A stretch of DNA of 64,000 nucleotides from NCBI GenBank assembly GCA_009774625.1, contig VSOB01000001.1, forward strand, positions 74,070 to 138,069. Direction: 5' to 3'. A program made the translations under genes and the position numbers. Position 1 is the stretch's first letter, and the number at the start of each line of letters is the position of its first letter. The DNA is from Lachnospiraceae bacterium. GTDB taxonomy: Bacteria; Bacillota; Clostridia; Lachnospirales; Lachnospiraceae. Below are positions 53,648-62,513 of this stretch, in pieces. The notes under the pieces are model-generated. The model did no database searches and was not told the origin of the DNA. It saw only the letters and a program-made list of their open reading frames with translations.

Positions 53648-55431
53648 GACTGCTGCTCCACCTCTGCCTGTAGCTGTTCATAGGTTACTTCCTCAATGTT
53701 CCCCTGATCCACACGGTAAATCAGATCGCAGTTGCGGACTGTGGTAATCCGGTGGGCAATGATAATCATCGTCTTATGTCCCAGCAAATGCTCTATGGAT
53801 TCCATCACGGCTGCCTCTGTATCATTGTCCAGTGCCGATGTGGCTTCATCCAGTACCAGAATATCCGGATTGGTGTACAGCGCTCTGGCAATTCCGATAC
53901 GCTGCCTCTGTCCGCCTGACAGACGTACTCCCCGTTCTCCGATCTTCGTATCCAGGCCTTCCGGCAGCCGCTGTACAAACTCCTTCAACTGTGCCTGCTC
54001 CAGAGCCGCCCAGATCTGGTCATCACCGCTTTCGTCCACCACCAGGCCAAAGGCCACATTGTTACGTATCGTATCATCCGACAGAAAAATGGTTTGGGGA
54101 ATATAGCCCAGCCTGTCCGCCCATTCGTCCATATGATTCAGGATTTCCTTGCCGTCACACAGTACACGGCCTTCTTTTAACTCAAGGATCCCCAGGAATA
54201 CATCCGCCAATGTGGTTTTCCCCGCACCGGAGGGCCCTACCAATGCCACCGCCTGTCCCTTTTTGATGGTCATATTGACACCGGACAGCACTTCCGTCTC
54301 GGTATTGGGATAGACAAAATGGATATTTTCCAGAGTCACATCCTGCTCAAAGGTAAGGTTTTCTTCCTTCTCTCCCTCTTTTTCCCGCTGTACTCTCTGA
54401 TATTTATGCTCTTCACTCAACTGCAGGGCTTCATACACACTATTCATGTAAGGATAACTGAAAATAATAGAATTCAGGCATCCGTTGATACGGCTGATAC
54501 GGGGAAAGAGACGAAACAGCGCCATTGCAAAGATCGCCATTTTAGGCAGAAATACCGCTACATCCGCCCCGCCCCTGACACGGATGGCAATGATCAGCAA
54601 AATCGCCGCCGTACAGAAGCATTCCAGCACCATATGGGGAATAGAATTTAAAAAAGAAAAGATCCGGTTCATCCGATTGGATTTACTGCAGTATTTTTCA
54701 TAATTATCTACAAAATAATCCTCTCTTCTGAGAATCTTGATTTCCTTTATGCCGCCAAATGCCTGCTGCATCCACTGTGTCATCTTGCCGCTGCAGCGCT
54801 GCGTCTCCCTTCCGAAATAAGAAGCCCGCTTTTTATTCCAGCGCACAAAGATGGCTACGAAAAGAACCATAATCACAATCATACTAATCGACAGAATAAA
54901 ATCCGCAAACAGCATATAGCCGCCGAATATCAGCATCATCACACAATCAGAAAACATATACAGGCACTGCAGCACCAGATTGAAAAACTGTCCCACGTCT
55001 GTTCCCACGCCCCGCATCAGAACCGAAGAATTTTTTTCCAGAAAAAAGGAATAAGGCTCTGACATATAGCTGCGCATCAGACGCACGCCGATCTCTCTCT
55101 GGGTATCAAATACAAATCCCACCCTCATATAACTGGTCAGCGCATTGAATGCATTTTTGAACACATAGATCCCGATCATGGCCAGCGCCATCACCATAAA
55201 GAAATCATTGTTATTCTGCACGCCGGTTACTTCATAAAACTTGTGCAGTAATTGATTGCTCTGAATCATATTTGGATTCAGGATCAGCGCAATAAACGGA
55301 TAGACGGAGATCACGCCCAGTAATTCCAGAAAAATTTCTGCAAACAATATCATGACCAGCCATACCAGCCGGATCTTTTGTCTGCGGTTAAAAATATAAC
55401 CGGCTTTGCTCCACACATCATGAAAACTCAT
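53644..55431 (-). CDS. ABC exporter (lipid-linked glycan flippase type), copy 2
   Basis: 595 residues, half-transporter layout. The membrane domain covers residues about 20-320. The ATPase domain has GPSGAGKTT, LSGGQRQR, DILVLDEATSALD and the IIIAHRITT H-loop. The N-terminal GYIFNRRQKIR matches the start of copies 1 and 3. It is translationally coupled at its 3' end to the MPE-GDPD gene and starts 4 bases after the TagD-oxidoreductase fusion, so it belongs to the glycerophosphate module. Like PglK it probably flips an undecaprenyl-linked unit. Which substrate each of the three copies handles is unknown. Confidence 0.85.
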   Translation of the reverse strand: MSFHDVWSKAGYIFNRRQKIRLVWLVMILFAEIFLELLGVISVYPFIALILNPNMIQSNQLLHKFYEVTGVQNNNDFFMVMALAMIGIYVFKNAFNALTSYMRVGFVFDTQREIGVRLMRSYMSEPYSFFLEKNSSVLMRGVGTDVGQFFNLVLQCLYMFSDCVMMLIFGGYMLFADFILSISMIVIMVLFVAIFVRWNKKRASYFGRETQRCSGKMTQWMQQAFGGIKEIKILRREDYFVDNYEKYCSKSNRMNRIFSFLNSIPHMVLECFCTAAILLIIAIRVRGGADVAVFLPKMAIFAMALFRLFPRISRINGCLNSIIFSYPYMNSVYEALQLSEEHKYQRVQREKEGEKEENLTFEQDVTLENIHFVYPNTETEVLSGVNMTIKKGQAVALVGPSGAGKTTLADVFLGILELKEGRVLCDGKEILNHMDEWADRLGYIPQTIFLSDDTIRNNVAFGLVVDESGDDQIWAALEQAQLKEFVQRLPEGLDTKIGERGVRLSGGQRQRIGIARALYTNPDILVLDEATSALDNDTEAAVMESIEHLLGHKTMIIIAHRITTVRNCDLIYRVDQGNIEEVTYEQLQAEVEQQS

Positions 55432-55435
55432 ACTA

Positions 55436-56785
55436 TTAAATATCCCTTACTTCCTTTCTCTGTGCCAGGAATTGCTCCATAATCCCTGCCATAGCAATGG
55501 ACTCTTCTTCTGTCAGTTTGTATCCTCTTCCCTCGTGCCGGTTGATCGTATAGGCAAAATCACTGATCTCATACCGAAGCCCATACCCCAGATAACGCAT
55601 GGCATATTTTTCGATTCTTTTGGAATCCTCATACCTTACTTCAAAACTCTTGGTCAGCCACCAGGGTGACTCTGCCAGAATATACCCCTGTGTGCCGGCA
55701 ATCAGAAGCTGTCCCTCCGATTTCACTCCCACACCGCTTTTGGATAAGGCGAATCCCCTGTCATAGACAAAAGAGACTTTGGTATACAGATCAATACCGT
55801 TTTCTGCTTTCACACTGTCAAACCGGATTTCTTTGTACTCCGTGCCCATCAACTTCAGGATCGGCAGCAGGGTATAGCTGCCAAACTCCGTAAATCCACC
55901 GCCATAGACAGTATCCGTCATTTCCCGCAGCCCTTCTTTGGTCAGCCTTGTGAAACAGGCTTCCACATCCCGTATCTGACCGATGGTGCCGCTTTTTACC
56001 ACACCCAGCAGTTGATTGAATCCGGGACAATAGGCCGTTTTGATCCCTTCCATCAACACCCGGTCTTTTTCATGGGCCAGCGAAAACAGTTCCTCCGCCT
56101 GGGCCTTCTGAAACACCAGCGGTTTTTCACACAGCACATGACAGCCATGCTCCAGGGCCGCTTTTGTATAGGCATAATGGGTCTCATGGGGAGAAGCAAC
56201 GTAAACGGCATCCACATTCTCAAAAAAGCGCTCCAGGTCATCCGTATAAACTTCCAATTCAAATTTCCGTGCAAACCGTTCTGCACTTTCGATGTGCGGA
56301 TTGTATACACTGTGTATAATAGTGCCGCTTACAAATTTGGCTTCCGGCACAAACCGGTTGGCAATCCTCCCTGTGCCGATCACCCCTATGCGGATAATGG
56401 GATTCTCCTTGCTCCGAAGCATAGTGGAAGATATATTTTTCGTCCGTTCCAGGTAGACCACATCACAGTAATCCTTCAGATAGTCAAAAGCCCCCAGCCA
56501 GTCTGAACCCACAGTAAAGACATCAATGTCATACTTCTGTACGTCCTCCACCTTCTGGCCCACATGATCCTCCACGATAATCTGATCCGCAAATCCGGTC
56601 TTGCGCACATTGTCAATTCTCTCATCCAGCGAATTTACAATATTCAGTTTCCCACGGGATTCATCATACTGCTCTGTCGTCACCCCCACGATCAGGTAAT
56701 CGCCCAGCGCCTTTGCCCGTTTCAAAATATTATAATGTCCTTCATGAAACAGATCAAACGATCCATACGTAATTACTTTTTTCAT
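55436..56785 (-). CDS. Fusion of TagD-like cytidylyltransferase and Gfo/Idh/MocA oxidoreductase
   Basis: 449 residues. Residues 1-129 are TagD-like and intact: TYGSFDLFHEGHYNILKRAK with HEGH at 14-17, VGSDW and RTKNISSTMLR at 114-124. Residues 130-449 are a Gfo/Idh/MocA oxidoreductase: IRIGVIGTGRIANRF, VYVASPHETHY and LCEKPLVF, with the catalytic lysine of EKP. The two active domains could convert a phospho-keto or aldehyde compound to an alcohol and then CDP-activate it, or act on unrelated substrates. It sits between a GtrB-like GT2 and ABC copy 2, coupled to the former by ATGA overlap. Confidence 0.88.
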   Translation of the reverse strand: MKKVITYGSFDLFHEGHYNILKRAKALGDYLIVGVTTEQYDESRGKLNIVNSLDERIDNVRKTGFADQIIVEDHVGQKVEDVQKYDIDVFTVGSDWLGAFDYLKDYCDVVYLERTKNISSTMLRSKENPIIRIGVIGTGRIANRFVPEAKFVSGTIIHSVYNPHIESAERFARKFELEVYTDDLERFFENVDAVYVASPHETHYAYTKAALEHGCHVLCEKPLVFQKAQAEELFSLAHEKDRVLMEGIKTAYCPGFNQLLGVVKSGTIGQIRDVEACFTRLTKEGLREMTDTVYGGGFTEFGSYTLLPILKLMGTEYKEIRFDSVKAENGIDLYTKVSFVYDRGFALSKSGVGVKSEGQLLIAGTQGYILAESPWWLTKSFEVRYEDSKRIEKYAMRYLGYGLRYEISDFAYTINRHEGRGYKLTEEESIAMAGIMEQFLAQRKEVRDI

Positions 56786-57753
56786 GCTTCTGTACTCTTC
56801 TTCTCTTTCTCGTCATCAAAATTCAGACGTTTTTCCTCTACCACCAGCGGTCTGTGAATGATACGCGTATTGATGTTCAATATATATTCACCGATCAGGC
56901 CGATAAAAAACAACTGCAATGAGCCCAATACATAGACCCCCAGAAGCATCGGAATATTTCCCGCCGGAAAACTGTTCCAATAGAGCAACTTCAGAACCAA
57001 ATACGCCAATGCAATCAGCAGACTAATACCCGACGACAAAAACCCCAGCAGCGTAGCCAGCCGCAGCCCTACCTTAGTATAAGAGGTAATACTGAGCATG
57101 GCCGCATCATACAAAGTGAAAATATTGTTATGAGTTTTCCCGGCTTTTCGTTTGGGCTGGTTATAGGCAATGTCCTTTCTGTTGAAGCCATGCCCGTACT
57201 CCGCCACAATCCCCCGGATAAACGGAATCGGATCATCCAGCTTACGGAGAATATCTATAAATGTTTTATCATACAGTCCAAACCCGGTAAAATGCTCGAT
57301 CATCTCCGTGGATGACATATTCCGGATCAGCTTATAATAAACGGAACGAAGAAAATAAACAAACCCATTTTCCTTACTGGACGTTTTGATCCCGCTGACG
57401 ATCCGATGCCCTTTCTCCCATTCCTGTACAAAAACCGGAATCAATTCTACGGGATCCTGAAAATCACAGCACATCGTAATGGTACAGTCACCGGTTGTCT
57501 GACACATTCCATAAAAGGGGGAATTAAACTGCCCGAAATTTGTCACATTGAAAATGGCCTTTACTTTTTTATTTTTTGCACAGAGAGCCTCCAATTTCTC
57601 CCTGGTACCGTCTGTAGAACAGTTGTCGATAAACAGGATCTCATAATCATACTGAGGCAGCGCTTCATTCAACACATTTTCCACTGCCATCGCCATCAGA
57701 TCCACATTTTCGACTTCATTATAACAGGGTATCATTATACTTATCTTTTTCAT
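56782..57753 (-). CDS. GtrB/DPM1-like polyprenyl-phosphate glycosyltransferase
   Basis: 323 residues. ISIMIPCYNEVENVDLMAMA, FIDNCSTDGT and CCDFQDPVELIP are DPM1-type GT2 motifs. Two hydrophobic helices near the C-terminus (about residues 230-255 and 270-295) anchor it, as in GtrB. It would load a sugar onto undecaprenyl phosphate; the GT39- and GT87-like enzymes in the window need such donors. ATG 57753 is the likely start, ATG 57774 being an alternative; the frame opens further upstream at a TTG inside a promoter. It is the first gene of the module that continues to the MPE-GDPD gene. Confidence 0.85.
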   Translation of the reverse strand: MKKISIMIPCYNEVENVDLMAMAVENVLNEALPQYDYEILFIDNCSTDGTREKLEALCAKNKKVKAIFNVTNFGQFNSPFYGMCQTTGDCTITMCCDFQDPVELIPVFVQEWEKGHRIVSGIKTSSKENGFVYFLRSVYYKLIRNMSSTEMIEHFTGFGLYDKTFIDILRKLDDPIPFIRGIVAEYGHGFNRKDIAYNQPKRKAGKTHNNIFTLYDAAMLSITSYTKVGLRLATLLGFLSSGISLLIALAYLVLKLLYWNSFPAGNIPMLLGVYVLGSLQLFFIGLIGEYILNINTRIIHRPLVVEEKRLNFDDEKEKKSTEA

Positions 57754-57799
57754 ATTTTCTTCACAATTCTTCATATTTTCTTCATAAATAGCTGACCCC

Positions 57800-57828
57800 A
57801 ATATATCATAAGTACTAACCAAATGCAA
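57800..57828 (-). promoter_or_regulatory. Promoter for the GT2/TagD-fusion/ABC/GDPD operon
   Basis: On the minus strand: TTGCAT at 57823-57828, a 17-bp spacer, and TATATT at 57800-57805, followed by the GT2 start about 45 bases on. The gap after rfbH copy 2 (57829-57932) shows only a short weak GAAGC/GCTTC hairpin and no clear terminator. Confidence 0.5.
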
Positions 57829-57932
57829 TCATCTGACAAATTTATCCTGTTTTTCAACATATTTGCCTGAATTTCATCCGTTCCGGTCCTTCCTGAAGCC
57901 TTCGCTTCCGGCAATCTGCCCGACCCACTGGC

Positions 57933-59273
57933 TCACTGGTTCACAGCTTCCCGTATAACTTTGGCCATATACTCTATCATTTCATCCCTCATGCCAGGAT
58001 ATACCCCAATCCAGAAACTGTCATTCATGATCTGATCCGTATTCTCCAGACTTCCCACAATCCGGTATCCTTCTCCTTTCTCCCTCATCTGGTCAAAGCA
58101 CGGGTGCTTTGTCAGGTTCCCTGCAAACAGCATCCTTGTCTGTACTCCCCTGCTCTCTATATACGGTACCACACGGCTCCTCTCTACTCCTTCCCTGCAT
58201 GTCATCAGAAAGCCAAACCAGCTCGGTTTTGCATTCTCCGACGCCTCCGGCAGTATCAGCCTGTCCTTTGCATCCTCCAGCAGCCCGTACAGCTTCTCAA
58301 AATTCTCCCTCCTCCTTTTTACAAAAGACGGGAACTTCTTTAGCTGCGCACATCCTATCGCTGCCTGCAGGTCTGTCGCTTTCAGGTTGTATCCGAAATG
58401 GGAATACACATATTTATGGTCATACCCTTTCGGCAGCTCCTTATATTCCCTGTCAAACCTGTGACCGCACCGGTTATCCTGTCCCGATACACACGAGCAG
58501 TCCCTTCCCCAGTCCCGGAATGATCTCATAATCTTATGCAGCAGCGGGTTGTCCGTATAGACTGCGCCTCCCTCTCCCATCGTCATGTGATGGGGCGGAT
58601 AAAAACTGGACGTCCCCATATCCCCTATCGTACCCGTCAGTTTCCTGCTGCCGTCCAGCATATATTCGCTTCCCAGCGCATCACAGTTATCCTCAATCAG
58701 CCATAAGCCATGCCGGTCACAGAATGCCTTCACTTCCTTCAGATCATAGGGATTCCCCAGGGTATGCGCCAGCATCACCGCCTTTGTCTTTTCCGACACT
58801 GCCCTCTCCAGCATACTTACATCGATGTTGTACTGGGGTATCGTCACATCCACAAATACCGGCGCCGCTCCATACTGGATCATCGGCGATACCGTGGTGG
58901 GGAAGCCTGCCGCCACTGTGATCACTTCATCCCCGCGCCGGATCTGACGCTCTCCCAAAAGCGGCGACGTTAATGTCATAAAGGCAAGCAGGTTCGCTGA
59001 CGATCCTGAATTGACAAGAGAGCAGTACCGGATGCCAAGATACTCTGCAAACTCCCGTTCAAACTGCTCCGTATAACGTCCGGAAGTAAGCCAGAATTCC
59101 AGAGAGGCATCCACCAGATTCATCATCTCTTCACTGTCATAGACTCTGGAGGCATACGGAATCCGCTCCCCTTCCTGATAAGGCGCCTTATGGCCCTTAT
59201 ACATTTCATAATACTCTTTTACACTGGCAAGAATCGACTCCCTTGCCTGCTGTTCTGTCATCTGTTCAAACAT
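57933..59273 (-). CDS. rfbH: CDP-4-keto-6-deoxyglucose 3-dehydrase, RfbH/E1 type, copy 2
   Basis: 446 residues, differing from copy 1 at only about ten positions (for example EMYKG/EVYKG, GAAPVF/GAVPVF and the last residues). His228 and the cluster cysteines 197, 259, 261 and 269 are all kept, so both copies should work. It overlaps the GT87-like gene upstream by 16 bases. Apart from this gene, no other CDP-dideoxyhexose gene is near; its partner enzymes lie 32 kb or more away beside copy 1. It therefore looks like the remnant or edge of a duplicated or recombined block. Confidence 0.93.
   Translation of the reverse strand: MFEQMTEQQARESILASVKEYYEMYKGHKAPYQEGERIPYASRVYDSEEMMNLVDASLEFWLTSGRYTEQFEREFAEYLGIRYCSLVNSGSSANLLAFMTLTSPLLGERQIRRGDEVITVAAGFPTTVSPMIQYGAAPVFVDVTIPQYNIDVSMLERAVSEKTKAVMLAHTLGNPYDLKEVKAFCDRHGLWLIEDNCDALGSEYMLDGSRKLTGTIGDMGTSSFYPPHHMTMGEGGAVYTDNPLLHKIMRSFRDWGRDCSCVSGQDNRCGHRFDREYKELPKGYDHKYVYSHFGYNLKATDLQAAIGCAQLKKFPSFVKRRRENFEKLYGLLEDAKDRLILPEASENAKPSWFGFLMTCREGVERSRVVPYIESRGVQTRMLFAGNLTKHPCFDQMREKGEGYRIVGSLENTDQIMNDSFWIGVYPGMRDEMIEYMAKVIREAVNQ
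58123..58817 (-). repeat. Direct repeat, right copy (core of rfbH copy 2)
   Basis: Reads identical by eye to 24564-25258. Differences elsewhere in the gene are mostly silent or conservative and cluster near both ends, a pattern that fits gene conversion or a recent duplication. Confidence 0.85.
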
Positions 59274-60613
59274 AGTTCATTCCTGTCCCTTCTTTTTTTC
59301 TGTATATATTGAATGATAATATCAACACTGCCAAATATGGCAAGCAGCCAGATGGCTCCTCCTATTTGCAGGTCATTAAAAGATCTATGATAATAGTAAT
59401 ATAATTCTTCATGCAAGTGTTCCGTCCATCCAAGCGGCAACGGAAACAATACCAGTCCGAATAACAGTAAATAAATATAATTAAGTCTGCTTTCTTTTTC
59501 CTCATTCAGAAAAAACAAACAAGGAATAATCATAAATACAGCCGTATATACATAACTCCTTCCCTGAGCCCCCACCAGTACACAGCTCAGCAACAATATT
59601 GTCTGCCATTTCTTTCCGGCAAAAAAGGAAATGCCAAAAACCAACACTGACATAACAGTCCCCAATTTGGAAGCCCAATCCACTGCATGTCCTAAGGATA
59701 GACCAAACCACATAAACAAATATTCCATAAAAGCGGCAAATCCGATCCTGCCTCCATCAATTGCAACCGCTTCTGCTGCTTCTACCACCTCTTCAATCAG
59801 TTCTGCCGCGGAACTTTCCTCCACAGCATGGTTGGCTACCATATCCCTGAAACCAAAATTAAAGCCCAGAATATTTTGAAAGAAAAAGGGGATATCCAGC
59901 AGACCTTCCTTACCAACTACCAGAAATGATATGACAAAAATCATAATTCCATATACTGCCAGCCGGGCTGCCTCCTTATATTTACGCTCCGCTAACAGCA
60001 GAAAACCAAAGATCGCAGGATAAATTTTAATGGCGGCAGCAATTGCAAGACACAAATATCCAATATCACGAACCCACCATCTCTCTGAATCTTTCAATGC
60101 AAAAAATATCAGCGTACCGGCAAATGACAGAATCAGAATATTTCCTCTCTCAATTAAAAACAAAAAAGGGATGGAAAAAATAAATAAAAAACCGAGCCAT
60201 TTCTTTTCAAACTGCCTGCCCCGACAGATTCGTAAAAATAAAGAAAAAAGCAGCAGAATCATAACAATGGAAAGCAGCATATAAGACATCAGGGGCGCCT
60301 GATGTCCCCTAAGTCCATAGCGTCCTTCCATCTCCACAATCCTTTCCACCTCCCCATCTCCTGAAAACAGCCGGAAAATATAAAACAGCGCCCAGCAAAA
60401 CGGCGGATATATATTATACCCTTCCCGATACGCCACTTTCAATGAAGACACCTCTACAATACAATTATAATAATCCATAAAAGTATCGTCTCTGTCCGCA
60501 AAAAAATAGGCGTTCATAATATCCGGTTCAAACAGTATCCCCAGAAACATAATAGCTAACAGTACTGTTCCACCCATTAAAAAAAAAGATAAATTTTTAT
60601 TTTTAATCTCCAT
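59258..60613 (-). CDS. GT87/DUF2029-like membrane glycosyltransferase, copy 2
   Basis: 451 residues with about 10 hydrophobic helices. AAAIKIYPAIFGFLLLAERK followed by YKEAARLAVYG matches the copy at 13011-14222 closely in this region. FMDYYNC in the first outer loop parallels FMDFFNH there. It probably uses polyprenyl-phosphate sugars outside. ATG 60613 has GGAGG 12 bases upstream; a GTG at 60643 with GAGG is the alternative. The stop lies inside the start of rfbH copy 2 (16-base overlap). AT-rich. Confidence 0.72.
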   Translation of the reverse strand: MEIKNKNLSFFLMGGTVLLAIMFLGILFEPDIMNAYFFADRDDTFMDYYNCIVEVSSLKVAYREGYNIYPPFCWALFYIFRLFSGDGEVERIVEMEGRYGLRGHQAPLMSYMLLSIVMILLLFSLFLRICRGRQFEKKWLGFLFIFSIPFLFLIERGNILILSFAGTLIFFALKDSERWWVRDIGYLCLAIAAAIKIYPAIFGFLLLAERKYKEAARLAVYGIMIFVISFLVVGKEGLLDIPFFFQNILGFNFGFRDMVANHAVEESSAAELIEEVVEAAEAVAIDGGRIGFAAFMEYLFMWFGLSLGHAVDWASKLGTVMSVLVFGISFFAGKKWQTILLLSCVLVGAQGRSYVYTAVFMIIPCLFFLNEEKESRLNYIYLLLFGLVLFPLPLGWTEHLHEELYYYYHRSFNDLQIGGAIWLLAIFGSVDIIIQYIQKKRRDRNELCLNR

Positions 60614-60678
60614 ATGTTCTCGTATCCTCCGTAAGCTCACCACAAAACCTCAATTCTTTTAAATCTTCTCAAATGATG

Positions 60679-60684
60679 ATTGTA
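60679..60684 (-). promoter_or_regulatory. Extended -10 candidate before the GT87-like gene
   Basis: TGA-TACAAT on the minus strand at 60679-60687 in the 79-bp gap after the ABC gene; no recognisable -35. Weak evidence for a separate transcript of the GT87-like gene and rfbH copy 2. Confidence 0.3.
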
Positions 60685-60692
60685 TCATAAAA

Positions 60693-62486
60693 TTACAGAA
60701 AAACCTCGTCCTTATTTCTCTCTATTGCATTTCCATCTTTTATTTCATAAATCCTGTCGCAATTCCGTATTGTCGTCAATCTGTGGGCTACAATAATCAT
60801 TGTTACCTGCCCCTGCAAAGCCTCTACCGATTCCATAACCGCAGACTCTGTTTCGTTGTCAAGAGCAGCCGTAGCTTCATCCAACACTAAAATTTCTGGC
60901 CTGTTATAAAGAGCTCTGGCAATTGCAATACGCTGTTTCTGCCCTCCTGAAAATTTAATTCCACGTTCCCCAACAATGGTATCCAAACCATCCGGCAGTT
61001 CTTGCACAAACATTTTAAGCTGAGCTCTATCCAACGCATCCCAGATGATATTATCATCTATTTCATTTACTTTCAGGCCAAATGCCACATTATTCCTTAT
61101 TGTGTCATCAGTCAAAAAAACGGTTTGTGGCACATAGCCTATAATATGTGCCCAACTTTTCGGTATCGCATATACATCCATTCCATCCATCTCCACTGTC
61201 CCCTTCTGGGGATGCAGCAATCCCAGAATCATATCTGCCAAAGTGGTTTTTCCTGCACCAGATGCTCCTATCAACGCAATAGACTCTCCTTTATGGATTG
61301 TCAGCAACGTATCTACCAACACCGGTCTGGTCTGGTTATGATATCTCCATGTAACTCTGTTCACTACCAGTTTATCTCTGAAATGATGTGCCTGTGGTTC
61401 TTTTTCTATACCACACTGTATCGCATATTCTCTGTTCAAAACTTCATATTCGGCGGCTTCCTTCATGATATCATACACATTGTCCAACATCGGACGATGA
61501 TAAATAATTCCTGTCATACGACCCGAAATTTTACCCACAGAAGGAAGAATTTTAAATGCTGCCATCGCAAATGCCCCCAGCTTAGGAATAAAATCTATCA
61601 TATCCACATCCATCATCAGGCGGATACAAACAATTCCAATCAGGGCACTTACACAAATTCCCTCTATAATACGATCCGGACTGCTGTTAATAAATTCATA
61701 ATTCCTCTGTACTTTCCTTGCCTGTTCTGCCGCCTCTTCATATTCTTCTACAAAAAGTTCTTTTCTCTGCATTACATAAATTTCTTTGATGCCATTCACA
61801 GCCTGATAAACTGTTTTATATTTTTGGGTTGACGCCTCTATATTTTTCCTGCCTGCACGCTTTACAATCGGTTTAAAGCACAATACAATACCAAACATTA
61901 CACAAAACATAACCAAAAGTGTACACAAAGCTGTAAAAACATCTGTATAAATAATATAAATACCAATCAGTATCACCACAAGGATTTCTGAAAGAATTGT
62001 AAACATATATGAAAGAATATTAAATACCCCATTCACATCCGTTCCGCATCCACGGAGAATTTCCGCACTATTTGTATCAAGATAAAAGGAATATGGCCTG
62101 CTCATATAAGATTTCAACATTTTAATGGACAATTCCTTCTGCACTTTAGCGCTGTAATCATACAGAATATAATTTGATAAAAGCACAATTCCGTTTTTTA
62201 AGATATAGATGAAAATAAGACTGCATCCGAACAAGAGCAGCAATTCATTTGAATCCTTTATCCCAAAGACAGATATGAATCCGGCTACATGCGGATCCTG
62301 CATGATCTTTTCAGGAGAAACAACTGCCTGCATAAATGGAAGAATTGCTGTAATACCCAGTAATTCAAGTCCGGAGCTGACAATTATAACTGCCAAAATG
62401 CCTATGGCATTTTTCTTTTGTTTCTTGTCTAATACAAAATTCAATTTGGCAAGAATCTTCAATGCCATTCTAAAATTATTGACCAT
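60693..62486 (-). CDS. ABC exporter (lipid-linked glycan flippase type), copy 3
   Basis: 597 residues, half-transporter layout. The ATPase domain has GASGAGKTT, FSGGQKQR (F for L in the signature), EILVLDEATAALD and the IIVAHRLTT H-loop. The start KLNFVLDKKQKKN follows the pattern of the other two copies. It differs from them by being AT-rich, like its neighbours, so it came with a separate transferred block. AGAGG lies about 9 bases before the ATG. The fucosyltransferase-like gene ends 27 bases upstream. Confidence 0.85.
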   Translation of the reverse strand: MVNNFRMALKILAKLNFVLDKKQKKNAIGILAVIIVSSGLELLGITAILPFMQAVVSPEKIMQDPHVAGFISVFGIKDSNELLLLFGCSLIFIYILKNGIVLLSNYILYDYSAKVQKELSIKMLKSYMSRPYSFYLDTNSAEILRGCGTDVNGVFNILSYMFTILSEILVVILIGIYIIYTDVFTALCTLLVMFCVMFGIVLCFKPIVKRAGRKNIEASTQKYKTVYQAVNGIKEIYVMQRKELFVEEYEEAAEQARKVQRNYEFINSSPDRIIEGICVSALIGIVCIRLMMDVDMIDFIPKLGAFAMAAFKILPSVGKISGRMTGIIYHRPMLDNVYDIMKEAAEYEVLNREYAIQCGIEKEPQAHHFRDKLVVNRVTWRYHNQTRPVLVDTLLTIHKGESIALIGASGAGKTTLADMILGLLHPQKGTVEMDGMDVYAIPKSWAHIIGYVPQTVFLTDDTIRNNVAFGLKVNEIDDNIIWDALDRAQLKMFVQELPDGLDTIVGERGIKFSGGQKQRIAIARALYNRPEILVLDEATAALDNETESAVMESVEALQGQVTMIIVAHRLTTIRNCDRIYEIKDGNAIERNKDEVFL

Positions 62487-62513
62487 CTTATTTCATCCTC
62501 TGTCGCTTATCCA

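Noticed and set aside
24374..59273. Composite transposon bounded by the rfbH repeats
   Set aside because: The repeats are enzyme genes without transposase, terminal inverted repeats or visible target duplications; homologous recombination is the better explanation.
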